A stretch of 64,000 nt of DNA, taken from assembly GCA_963783355.1 (NCBI GenBank), contig CAWANF010000002.1, positions 186,001 to 250,000 of the forward strand, written 5' to 3'. The notes beneath the pieces were generated by a model, which searched no databases, was not told the DNA's origin, and saw only the letters and a list, made by a program, of their open reading frames with translations. The position numbers were made by a program, and so were the translations under genes. Each line of letters starts with the position of its first letter. Positions within the stretch are counted from its first letter, which is position 1. Source of the stretch: CAWANF01 sp963783355. Lineage in GTDB: Bacteria; Bacteroidota; Rhodothermia; Balneolales; DATFMH01. Below are positions 9,486 to 17,734 of the stretch, piece after piece.

Positions 9486-10472
9486 TCATGCCTTATTTAT
9501 GGCTTTGTAAAACGCATCGATATTTTCCATTGGAGCATGTTCCGGAATGTCACAGCCTGATGAAGCCAGGAAATTCCTGTATTCGTGAACCTGTTCCATC
9601 ATTTCTGAAGTAATGCTTTTCATCTCATCGGTATTCAGATTGCAAAACACGCCTGACGGATCCAGGTTTCCCGATATGATGATATCTTCCGGTACCTGTT
9701 CCAGCGCTAATTTGATGTCCATCGGGGCTCCAAAATGGAATGCTTTGGCTCCCGATTCAAGCGTTCCTTTCAAATGAAAGATTTTAGCGGCACAATTATG
9801 CAAAACCACCTCGAAATCGTTATCCTCGACGGCATCCACTATCTTTTTGATATAAGGTGATGAATACACGGCCAACATCCTCGGCGAAAGTAACCCTGCT
9901 GTGGGTTCCGCCATTAGCAAACCATCCGCACCGGCTTCTTTGAATGCTTTAGCGTATTCGATAAGAAATAATGTAGATTTTTCAATTAGTAGTTCGAGCA
10001 TATCGGGATCATTCATCGTCAGTTCCAAAGATTCACTAACCCCGAATAATCGTCCGGCCAATGAAAACGGACCAATAATTCCGCCTAACACCACTGGTTT
10101 AGAAGGTAATTCAGAAAGCAGACGAGTTGTCTCCAGAGCCACTTTAGTCCGACCTGTTCCGGGTTTGGGAACCTGCAGATTGTTGATGGTTTCGTTATCG
10201 GTCACCAACCTTCCAAGCACCGTCGGGACCTCATCTTCTGAAAAACGTATTTCACAGCCAAACTCTTCGGCCTCAAGGCTTAAATCCATGGCGGTCATAA
10301 CAAAAGCCGTGTGATACTTTTGATGCAAAGCTTTTTGTGATTCAAATTGTTTCTGTGCATCTGTTACGATTTCCTGAACAGTAAAACCTGTTAATTTACC
10401 ACCCGGGAATACGTTCACCGGCATAGCCAGGTTATTTTTTGCGTTCAAAACAGTCTGTCTAAATCTTCCCAT
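9486..10472 (-). CDS. MtaA/UroD-type methylcobamide methyltransferase
   Basis: 328 residues, like MtaA and MtbA (about 340). The zinc ligands of the MtaA family are in place: H225-N-C227 in VVLHNCAAK and C307 in SSGCDIPEHAPMENI. MtaA/MtbA enzymes move a methyl group from a methylated corrinoid protein to a thiol (coenzyme M in methanogens). This bacterium is unlikely to use coenzyme M, so the acceptor is probably tetrahydrofolate or another thiol; that is inference. It is the last gene of the six-gene minus operon, 41 bases after the reductive activator. The start at 10472 has GAGAG upstream. Confidence 0.82.
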   Translation of the reverse strand: MGRFRQTVLNAKNNLAMPVNVFPGGKLTGFTVQEIVTDAQKQFESQKALHQKYHTAFVMTAMDLSLEAEEFGCEIRFSEDEVPTVLGRLVTDNETINNLQVPKPGTGRTKVALETTRLLSELPSKPVVLGGIIGPFSLAGRLFGVSESLELTMNDPDMLELLIEKSTLFLIEYAKAFKEAGADGLLMAEPTAGLLSPRMLAVYSSPYIKKIVDAVEDNDFEVVLHNCAAKIFHLKGTLESGAKAFHFGAPMDIKLALEQVPEDIIISGNLDPSGVFCNLNTDEMKSITSEMMEQVHEYRNFLASSGCDIPEHAPMENIDAFYKAINKA

Positions 10473-10513
10473 AATCTCTCTTTTTATAAATCGTTCATTG
10501 TATTTTCGTCAAA

Positions 10514-12022
10514 TCAGCTCTCAGGAAAACTCATTTCCTCTACATAAATATCCTGAAATTCCGGGTTTTCGCTCAAGGAAATATGCTCTATGGAGTTTAC
10601 CAGTTGATTAACAGAGTCTTCCGGAAGGAAAAGCGCCAGCTTGGCCCCTCTTAACGCCGTATTTCCCGATGGCTCAATTTTATCCGGTAGAAATTTAATC
10701 AGGCCGATGCGGCTTGCGCTCGATATTGTGATATAATTTCCAAAAGCACCGGCCAGGTATACCGTATCGACCTCTTCAAATGATTTCTCAAGATTCTTCA
10801 ACAGAATATGTATTCCCGCGGCAATAGCTCCTTTGGCAAGCTGTAATTCCCGGATATCTGTTTGTGTTAATGAAACGGGATTGCATAATTCCATGACATG
10901 GGTCCCATCGGCAAATCTTCCGGTCGGTTTAATTTTCGACAAATCCAGGGCCGTAGCTACCGCATCAACCAATCCGCTGCCACAGATACCTTTTGGTGAG
11001 ATATTCCCCAAAACCTTGCACGACTGCTGTCCGTTTTCAATATGAACTTCAGAAATCGCACCGGTTGAAGCTCTCATTCCCATTGAAATCCGGGCTCCTT
11101 CGAATGCCGGTCCGGCGGCCGTAGAACAGGATATCAATCGATCTTTATTACCGATGACGATTTCACCGTTTGTTCCTAAATCGACCAGTGCCAGCATTTT
11201 TTCCGATTCCTGCATTCGCAGAATCATGACACCGGCCAAAATATCACTCCCGATAAATCCACCTATGCAAGGCAAGAACAGGATTTCCGGGTTGGATACA
11301 AGCTCCCATTTCAAATCTTCAACGGAAAATTTCTGAAGTCCGGTATTCTCTGAAATGAACGGGTAATGAGATAATGGTTCCAAATCCAGATCGCTGAATA
11401 AATGGTGCATCACCGTATTACCGACCAGGATTATTTTTTTCAGATCCCGATCATGGGAACCAGATGCCTCCAGTAATTCCCGAACCATTTTGCCGATTTG
11501 TTTTCTAATCAGGCGAACCAATCGTTCTTTGCCATTATCTTCCACAGCATAACTGACCCGGCTCATGATATCGGCTCCATAACGCGCCTGGGGATTCAGA
11601 GCCGTACGGACGGCATACACTTTGGCATTGGATAAATCAAGCAGTTGAGCCACAATCGTCGTTGTGCCCACATCAATTGCAATTCCTAAACCATCCTGCG
11701 GAATAAAATCGAAAGAAGCGTCGTCAGACAGGATTTCAGCACTCCATTGGGCCAATTCCAGTTCCAGGTCCATATCGGCACGACACTGGCAGGATAACCG
11801 CCAGCCGGCTTCCAGTTCTTCATTCGACAACTTGTTTTCCTGCTCTGCGGTAATAGGAAGCTCACCTTTAGCCACCCTGACCCGGCATCCTTTACAGCGT
11901 CCGCGTCCACCACATGGGAACTCAACTCCATAGGCAAATAATACATCATGAAGCGAAGTTCCTTTAGGGATATCAAACTCTGTTCCCAGTGGACTCAGTT
12001 TAATATGAACGCTATCAGACAT
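10514..12022 (-). CDS. Reductive activator of corrinoid proteins (RACo type), [2Fe-2S] plus ASKHA ATPase
   Basis: 502 residues. The N-terminus is a plant-type [2Fe-2S] ferredoxin domain with C37, C43, C46 and C78. From about residue 113 follows an ASKHA-fold ATPase domain (AIDVGTTTIVAQLL, LVDLGTNGEIVIG, YLAGAFGNYI). RACo proteins use ATP to return inactive Co(II) corrinoid to Co(I). It is shorter than well-studied RACo (about 630), mainly because little separates the ferredoxin from the ATPase part. Its ATG overlaps the stop of the DUF1638 gene (TGATG), so the two are translationally coupled. It belongs to the methyltransferase operon and would keep the MtaC-type protein active. Confidence 0.9.
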   Translation of the reverse strand: MSDSVHIKLSPLGTEFDIPKGTSLHDVLFAYGVEFPCGGRGRCKGCRVRVAKGELPITAEQENKLSNEELEAGWRLSCQCRADMDLELELAQWSAEILSDDASFDFIPQDGLGIAIDVGTTTIVAQLLDLSNAKVYAVRTALNPQARYGADIMSRVSYAVEDNGKERLVRLIRKQIGKMVRELLEASGSHDRDLKKIILVGNTVMHHLFSDLDLEPLSHYPFISENTGLQKFSVEDLKWELVSNPEILFLPCIGGFIGSDILAGVMILRMQESEKMLALVDLGTNGEIVIGNKDRLISCSTAAGPAFEGARISMGMRASTGAISEVHIENGQQSCKVLGNISPKGICGSGLVDAVATALDLSKIKPTGRFADGTHVMELCNPVSLTQTDIRELQLAKGAIAAGIHILLKNLEKSFEEVDTVYLAGAFGNYITISSASRIGLIKFLPDKIEPSGNTALRGAKLALFLPEDSVNQLVNSIEHISLSENPEFQDIYVEEMSFPES

Positions 12023-12768
12023 CAGTCAACCTTTTCTACATCAATGAGTTGATCGTCATAACTCATAACTATTCTATATCCGGGTTGAACAACCATAAAT
12101 TCTTTATCATCCCAGATCCCATTCACCAGCTTTTCAATCAAAGACATGTCACCTTTAACTTTTTTGTAATTCCAGCTATGTTCTTCAGCCATATTCCGGG
12201 CATAATCTTCAAAATGATTATCCGGTTCGAGCCCCATTTCAATGAAGGTCAATTGCTTGTAATGCTTTCTTTGGTCCACCAGCGTGTCATAAAGATATTG
12301 AGCGTTATCTTCGCCGTACTTTTCAACCAGCTCCTGGTAGGTCATATCCATACCATTCTGATGCTGAATAGATAACTGGCTCAATTCCCCCGGATTTTCA
12401 CCGCGTTCGATCCACCCGGTCGTTAAAAAATAGGTTCCCGGATTTTCATTGAAATAGTTGACATAACGCTCTTTGCTGCCCAAAAACATCGTCATGCAGT
12501 CATGGGCGCGCGGCAAAACAATGGGTATGGTGCGAGCCTTTAATCCAACTGTTCCGTAATTACACATCCCGTAACCGAACAGGATAGCATCGTATTTCGA
12601 CTCATCGACCTTTTCCAGGGCTTCTTCGAGTCGTTGTAGCATGCCTTCTTTACCGATGTCATGCAGGCCCTTGGGAAGAAATTCGATATCGACCTGGTGC
12701 GGAGACCGGGCTATAGCCAGACTGGCCTCCCGATAGAGAACCTCACAACTGAGCAATTTTAATTTCAT
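12022..12768 (-). CDS. DUF1638 protein
   Basis: 248 residues, soluble. The opening MKLKLLSCEVLYREA with the early Cys8, the FGYGMCNYGTVGL segment and the PRAHDCMTMFLGSKERY segment are typical of DUF1638, a family often found beside corrinoid methyltransferases and ferredoxin-type activators. Its function is unknown; the conserved Cys and His residues could bind a metal or corrinoid. It is placed between the corrinoid protein gene (17 bases) and the activator (one-base overlap), so a role in corrinoid loading or activation fits. The family call is from memory of its motifs. Confidence 0.78.
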   Translation of the reverse strand: MKLKLLSCEVLYREASLAIARSPHQVDIEFLPKGLHDIGKEGMLQRLEEALEKVDESKYDAILFGYGMCNYGTVGLKARTIPIVLPRAHDCMTMFLGSKERYVNYFNENPGTYFLTTGWIERGENPGELSQLSIQHQNGMDMTYQELVEKYGEDNAQYLYDTLVDQRKHYKQLTFIEMGLEPDNHFEDYARNMAEEHSWNYKKVKGDMSLIEKLVNGIWDDKEFMVVQPGYRIVMSYDDQLIDVEKVD

Positions 12769-12785
12769 GGAAATATTCCCTGTTT

Positions 12786-13424
12786 TCAGGCGGCATTTAC
12801 CAGTTTACGCGCCAATGCAACGGCGCCATTGGCATTACTGCTATACCCATCGGCACCAATATCTTCGGCATATTTCTGGGTTACAGGTGCCCCGCCAATC
12901 ATAATTTTCACATGATCCCTAAGTCCGGAGGCATTCAACGCTTCGATGGTTGTCTTCATAGAACTCATAGTGGTTGTCAATAATGCCGACATAGCCATCA
13001 AATTCACTTTTCTGTTCTTAATCACATCAATGAATTTTTCGGGTGGAACATCGACACCTAAATCGATAACCTCAAAACCGGCTCCTTCCAGCATAGCGCC
13101 GACGATATTTTTCCCGATATCGTGCAAGTCACCTTTAACCGTTCCAATGACCACGCTGCCAACCGGTTCGGCCCCTTTCTCCGTCAGTAAAGGACGAATC
13201 AGTTCCAATGAAGCTTTCATAGCCCGAGCGGCAATCAGTAATTCAGGTACAAAATATTCATTAATCTCATATCGATGTCCAACTTCGTTCATTGCCGGAA
13301 TCATATACTCCTGCATTAATACCTGCGGGTCAATATTTTCAGCCAGGGCCTGTTCGGTGGTATCCCGGGCCACTTTGGCATTACCCTCAAGAATCGATTC
13401 ATATAATTGTTTTAAATCTACCAT
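12786..13424 (-). CDS. mtaC: Corrinoid protein, MtaC type
   Basis: 212 residues with the usual two parts: a helical cap domain (about 1-85) and a Rossmann-type B12 domain. The B12 motif D99-x-H101-x-x-G104 in GTVKGDLHDIGKN is intact; His101 is the lower cobalt ligand. Further motifs GVDVPPEKF, MSALLTTTM and IGGAPVT agree. It would carry the methyl group between MtaB and an MtaA-like enzyme. AAGGGAG lies eight bases before the ATG. It follows the UroD-type gene by 24 bases. MtaC, MtbC and MtgC-type proteins are close, so the substrate class comes from the MtaB gene in the same operon. Confidence 0.9.
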   Translation of the reverse strand: MVDLKQLYESILEGNAKVARDTTEQALAENIDPQVLMQEYMIPAMNEVGHRYEINEYFVPELLIAARAMKASLELIRPLLTEKGAEPVGSVVIGTVKGDLHDIGKNIVGAMLEGAGFEVIDLGVDVPPEKFIDVIKNRKVNLMAMSALLTTTMSSMKTTIEALNASGLRDHVKIMIGGAPVTQKYAEDIGADGYSSNANGAVALARKLVNAA

Positions 13425-13448
13425 ACTACTGTCTCCCTTCTTTGTCGA

Positions 13449-14498
13449 TTAAAATTTTCCGTATTTGTGAATGGTTTCGTACATCGTGACCACATTTTCA
13501 GTTGGTGTAACCGGTTGAATATTGTGACAAGGTGCACAAATCCATCGGGCATTTTTAAAAATTTCTATGTTTTCCAGAACCTCATCCCTGACGTCATCCG
13601 TTGTTCCGAAAGAAAGGGTTTGCTGATTATCGACAGCCCCGTGAAAGATGACTTGATCGCCAAAATCTTTGACCAGCTGATCACGCTCCATAGTCGGACA
13701 ACGCCACTGTATCGGGTTAAGAATCTCTATCCCTGTTACACTAAGCAGATCCGGGATTACCTGCTTTATAGCACCATCGGAATGATAAAAAATATGGATG
13801 CCACAGGAGCGGGCGAGATCGGCCATTTTCTTTTGGTTGGGCAAAATAAACTCTCGAATCTGCTTTAATCCAAATAACAAACTTGATTGACTGCCAAGGT
13901 CTTCCGCTATGTATGTTATATCAATTCGATCTTTCCCGATTTCAAAAGCTCTTTGATTCAGCGTATAAACATAGTCAAAAATATGCTGGAGCCCGGCCTT
14001 TGCAATTTCCGGTTCCAGTATTAAATCCATCATGGCCTGTTCCATTCCGCGCATGGCGCTATAAAGCAGAAAAGGTTCAAACCACCCGGTTCTTACGATT
14101 CTATATGGCGGTGCTTCATCCAGCAACTTTCTAAAGGCTTCATAATCCACATCGTCAGGATCGGGCCATTTGTAAGCATGAATTTCATCAACGTCGGTCA
14201 CATCGGCCAAGGGATGACTTCCGTGTTCGATATACGTCCCCTGCCCGTAATCGACCAATTTTTCCTTGACTCCCCAGATATCGGCTTCCGGATCGTCGGG
14301 ATGATGGTCATTATATCGAGGCGGTTCGATGGTTACGACGCCGTCAATATTCAGTTTCTGATAAAGTTCTTCTACATCTTTGCAGTTCAGTTCCTTGAGC
14401 AAACGATTCGTCACCTCATCGGTGGCCCAATAGTCTGTAGGTATACGATCCGGCTTTTCGCGGTTAAACAGCGCAAGCCATCGATCTCTAGGTGTCAT
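13449..14498 (-). CDS. UroD-family methyltransferase with HSD instead of HxC
   Basis: 349 residues of the uroporphyrinogen decarboxylase/MtaA fold, starting TPRDRWLALFNREKPDRIP as in the whole group. At the place of the zinc HxC motif it has H239-S-D241-G. A Cys pair occurs later in the WICAPCHNIQPVTPTEN segment, which fits the third ligand region. This subgroup is common next to corrinoid proteins but its substrates are mostly unknown. It lies between mtaB (137 bases) and mtaC (24 bases). It may transfer methyl groups from the corrinoid to the final acceptor, or accept another substrate. Confidence 0.8.
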   Translation of the reverse strand: MTPRDRWLALFNREKPDRIPTDYWATDEVTNRLLKELNCKDVEELYQKLNIDGVVTIEPPRYNDHHPDDPEADIWGVKEKLVDYGQGTYIEHGSHPLADVTDVDEIHAYKWPDPDDVDYEAFRKLLDEAPPYRIVRTGWFEPFLLYSAMRGMEQAMMDLILEPEIAKAGLQHIFDYVYTLNQRAFEIGKDRIDITYIAEDLGSQSSLLFGLKQIREFILPNQKKMADLARSCGIHIFYHSDGAIKQVIPDLLSVTGIEILNPIQWRCPTMERDQLVKDFGDQVIFHGAVDNQQTLSFGTTDDVRDEVLENIEIFKNARWICAPCHNIQPVTPTENVVTMYETIHKYGKF

Positions 14499-14635
14499 AT
14501 AATCTCTCTTCAGTCCTTAAATGTTAAAAAAGGCAGGTTCTGCATCCTATCTTATGTTAAAATATGCGCCTGACCAACGACATATTCAAGAAGATAAGGA
14601 CCTTCTGCAGAACCGGTTAGTATTATTTTTTCATG

Positions 14636-16018
14636 TTATAAATCATATGAATCTTTATTCACGAATGTTCCATATTCAGACATTAAAATATCCAGGGCTT
14701 CAGCCTCATAATCCGGCAAATTTTCAATCACTTTCCCGAGTTTGCTTAACCATTTATGCTCAGTATCCGGCAGACTTATTTTTCCCTGGTTAATAGATTC
14801 ATTTATTAAATCGAAAGCTCTTTGGGTTACGGCAACGGTCCGTTCATATCCATTTTCCTTGCTAATCGTTGCTTTGGCCAGCTCATAAACAACTTCAGGA
14901 TCAAGCATCAGCGCTTCCACACTATGTTGTACATCGCTTTCAACCATCCAGTTGCGCAATTTCAGTTCTTCACCTTTGCTTATGGCTGTATTGAATAAAC
15001 GGCAATCATATGAAAGTAACTCCAGAAAAGCTTCCGGAGCCGAACCGCTCAACAGGCGAATATTCTGAACCGACTCATTGCTCCATAAATCAGCAGCAGC
15101 CCCGGCTATATTTCCCAGCGGGCTGAAATGGGCACAGCAGGAAGATTTACCTTCCATACTTATCGGAAAACCGGTGATCGCTTTGATAACCGGACCCTCA
15201 TAGGCACAATCTTTTGAGGGACCAACAGCGCCATGTTCATATGCGGCCAGACTCCGTGGTACGCTTGCTGCACGGTCTAAAGCGGCCATCAACGAAGGTA
15301 TCATTTTCTGGCCAGACAGCTGCATGGCCGTATTCGCAAAGCCACAGGCAGTATCTCCACCGGGAATTATACCATATTCCTTGGCTATAGCGGATATTTC
15401 TGTCCAAAGCCAGCCCATGTCGCGCCAGGCTAACGAGCCAAGGCTTGTCACCATCCCGGCAAGATCTCCATACATGAGGGCCTGATCATGAACTTCTTTT
15501 CCGCCTACCGATTCAATCGATAAGATATCAGCTCCAGCCTTTGCTGCTTCCATAAAGGCTTTTTTTGTCAGTTCCCAGTATTTTCCTGAACGCAAAACCG
15601 GTGGCCTTTCACCATCCCGTAAATCTACAACGGTGACTCGAAGTGCCGTCGGTATGCCCGTTTGATCAGTCAGATTATTCAATGAGTTCTTCAGCAGAGA
15701 GGTGATTTCCGCTCCCCATTCGGAATGTTCTGTCATTGGCGGTAATTCCTCAAACTCCACAACGAGGCCTGGTATTGAAAGAGCCCCGGCCCGCCGGCAT
15801 AGTGCCTCAGCAATTTCGGTATAATGAGTTATCACATCCTTCCATGTACTTTTTTCTATCGTCATGGTAGGCAATGTGAAATTAATTTCAGGAATAACCT
15901 GCCCGTTTCCAATTGTCAGGCCATTTCCACAGGAAACAGGATATTTTGATTTCCCGAATAATAAGTCATCCGGATGTTCAATAGCTAATTTATTGAATTC
16001 AATGGTATTAGAAATCAT
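14636..16018 (-). CDS. mtaB: Methanol:corrinoid methyltransferase MtaB
   Basis: 460 residues, the length of Methanosarcina MtaB. Similarity runs over the whole protein: FGKSKYPVSCGNGLTIGNGQ, ADILSIESVGGKEV, GGDTACGFANTAM, SLAAYEHGAVGPSKDC and ITGFPISMEGKSS all match MtaB motifs. The three zinc ligands of MtaB (Glu164, Cys220, Cys269 in M. barkeri) correspond here to E169, C225 and C271. The enzyme activates methanol on zinc and methylates the corrinoid of MtaC. It is the first gene of the operon; GAGGGG precedes the ATG. In bacteria mtaB is known from methanol-using acetogens and relatives. I cannot exclude a changed substrate such as another small alcohol or methoxy compound. Confidence 0.92.
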   Translation of the reverse strand: MISNTIEFNKLAIEHPDDLLFGKSKYPVSCGNGLTIGNGQVIPEINFTLPTMTIEKSTWKDVITHYTEIAEALCRRAGALSIPGLVVEFEELPPMTEHSEWGAEITSLLKNSLNNLTDQTGIPTALRVTVVDLRDGERPPVLRSGKYWELTKKAFMEAAKAGADILSIESVGGKEVHDQALMYGDLAGMVTSLGSLAWRDMGWLWTEISAIAKEYGIIPGGDTACGFANTAMQLSGQKMIPSLMAALDRAASVPRSLAAYEHGAVGPSKDCAYEGPVIKAITGFPISMEGKSSCCAHFSPLGNIAGAAADLWSNESVQNIRLLSGSAPEAFLELLSYDCRLFNTAISKGEELKLRNWMVESDVQHSVEALMLDPEVVYELAKATISKENGYERTVAVTQRAFDLINESINQGKISLPDTEHKWLSKLGKVIENLPDYEAEALDILMSEYGTFVNKDSYDL

Positions 16019-16412
16019 CTCCAGTCCCCTCTAAAAATTAAAACGACGGATCCTTTATTTAGACACATAAGTAAATACACTTCAAACGAAATCACTCAAA
16101 CCATAAATTACTGCCTTTATTCGGTTTGGAGATTTTTCTCACGACTGATTTTAAATTTTACGCAATGTCCATTCGTTTATGAATAGAATTGTGCTATTGG
16201 ATAATAAAAATAAAATTACAAATGCACAGCAGGTTTTTAAGATAATAAGACAATCAATTCCGATTATCACCTTCAATCTGGATAAACATTTGGCAAAATG
16301 GTTGTATTATAGAACGTGAAAATGACTTATGTTGATACAGAGTCAGACATTATGAATTGTATCAGTCGTCAAAAGTCAATATTTACCTGCCATAATTAAA
16401 AAAGTATTCGTA
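16019..16412. other. Divergent control region between mtaB and the aldolase gene
   Basis: 394 AT-rich bases that should hold two divergent promoters. I see no cobalamin-riboswitch elements. A dyad TGATACA (16333-16339) / TGTATCA (16358-16364), spaced by 18 bases, lies about 50 bases before the aldolase start and is a weak operator candidate. Confidence 0.4.
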
Positions 16413-17702
16413 ATGAAAAGATATCAAAGATATTTGATTCACCCCCGTGATGAACTCGTTGAAGCCATGGAACGAATTTATCGCTATCGAATGACAACGA
16501 CCTCCGGCGGAAATCTTTCCATCAGAGACGCAAGTGACGATGTTTGGATTACTCCGGCACGTATTGATAAAGGAAATTTAAAACCCGATGATATCGTCTG
16601 TGTTCGAAAAAACGGTCACATTGAAGGTCAGCACAAGCCTTCCTCTGAATTTCCATTTCACAACCAGATATACAGTCAACGCCCGGATATTCGCGCTATC
16701 ATTCATGCTCACCCGGTCGCCCTGGTCGCATTTAGTATATGCCGTGAAGTGCCCGATACTACCTTATTTCCAAAAGCATACCAGGTATGTGGAAAAGTCG
16801 GCTTTGCCCCATATGAACTTCCGGGAAGCGAAGCTTTGGGCAAACGCATCGCCAATACTTTTGCCGAAGGATATAACTCAGTGATGCTTGAAAACCATGG
16901 TGTAGTCATTGGCGGAGCAACTTTACAGGAAGCTTTTGAACGGTTCGAAACCCTGGAATTCACGGCTAAAATTATTGTAAAATCCAGGATGATTGGCCAG
17001 CCCAAATTTCTGACGAAAAATCAGCTAAAACTTGCGGAAACAGTCGGTATAGACATGGAACCGTTTAATCCGGGCGATGCATCCTGTGAAGAACGCGCCC
17101 TTCGCGGAGACATCGTCAATTTTGTTCAGCGAGGATATCGGCAGCGGCTTATGACCAGCACCAAAGGAAGCTTTTCAGCGAGATTAAACAGTGATTCATT
17201 CCTTATCACATCTTTCAATATCGATCGAAAAAATATTCAAATTGAAGACCTGTCCCTGATCAGCAAAGGCCGGTTTGAAAATGGCAGAGAACCCAGCAAA
17301 GCGGTTCATATTCATGATAATATCTACAAAAAGTATCCAGAAATTAAAGCCATCGTCAACGCCACGCCAGTCAATGCCACGGCTTTCAGTGTATCGGGTA
17401 TCAATATCGACTCGCGCACGATCCCCGAAAGTTATCTGTTTCTGAAAGATATCGTAAAGATTCCTTTTGAGGTTTTATATAAGCAAGGAGAAAAAATCGC
17501 GGATATGATATCTCCTGCTCAGCCGATTGGTCTTATTGAAAATGACGGCGTCATTGTATTGGGACAGAGCGTGCTGGATGCGTTCGACCGGCTTGAAGTT
17601 CTGGAAAGTACGGCCGAAGCTCTCATTAACAGCCATTTTGTGGGAACGGTTCATTCCATGAATGATAAAATAATTGATGAACTCATCGAAGCTTTTGAAT
17701 AA
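16413..17702 (+). CDS. Tandem class II aldolase/adducin-domain protein, second domain degenerate
   Basis: 429 residues made of two class II aldolase (L-fuculose-phosphate aldolase fold) domains. The first (about 10-200) keeps the whole catalytic set: E79, H98 and H100 in IIHAHPVALVA, and H162 in ENHGVV. The second (about 225-425) aligns closely yet has A297, N316, T318 (NATP) and D378 (ENDGV) at those four places, so it cannot bind the zinc. Class II aldolases of this size act on sugar phosphates, or decarboxylate/epimerise. The dead half may form a fixed dimer partner. It begins the plus-strand set with two UroD-type genes, 32 bases before the next. Confidence 0.82.
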   Translation: MKRYQRYLIHPRDELVEAMERIYRYRMTTTSGGNLSIRDASDDVWITPARIDKGNLKPDDIVCVRKNGHIEGQHKPSSEFPFHNQIYSQRPDIRAIIHAHPVALVAFSICREVPDTTLFPKAYQVCGKVGFAPYELPGSEALGKRIANTFAEGYNSVMLENHGVVIGGATLQEAFERFETLEFTAKIIVKSRMIGQPKFLTKNQLKLAETVGIDMEPFNPGDASCEERALRGDIVNFVQRGYRQRLMTSTKGSFSARLNSDSFLITSFNIDRKNIQIEDLSLISKGRFENGREPSKAVHIHDNIYKKYPEIKAIVNATPVNATAFSVSGINIDSRTIPESYLFLKDIVKIPFEVLYKQGEKIADMISPAQPIGLIENDGVIVLGQSVLDAFDRLEVLESTAEALINSHFVGTVHSMNDKIIDELIEAFE

Positions 17703-17734
17703 AATTCACAAAAAAACTATTAATTTTAATTAAA

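Noticed and set aside
16019..16412. Cobalamin riboswitch before mtaB
   Set aside because: No B12-box-like core or long conserved stems seen in the leader on either strand.
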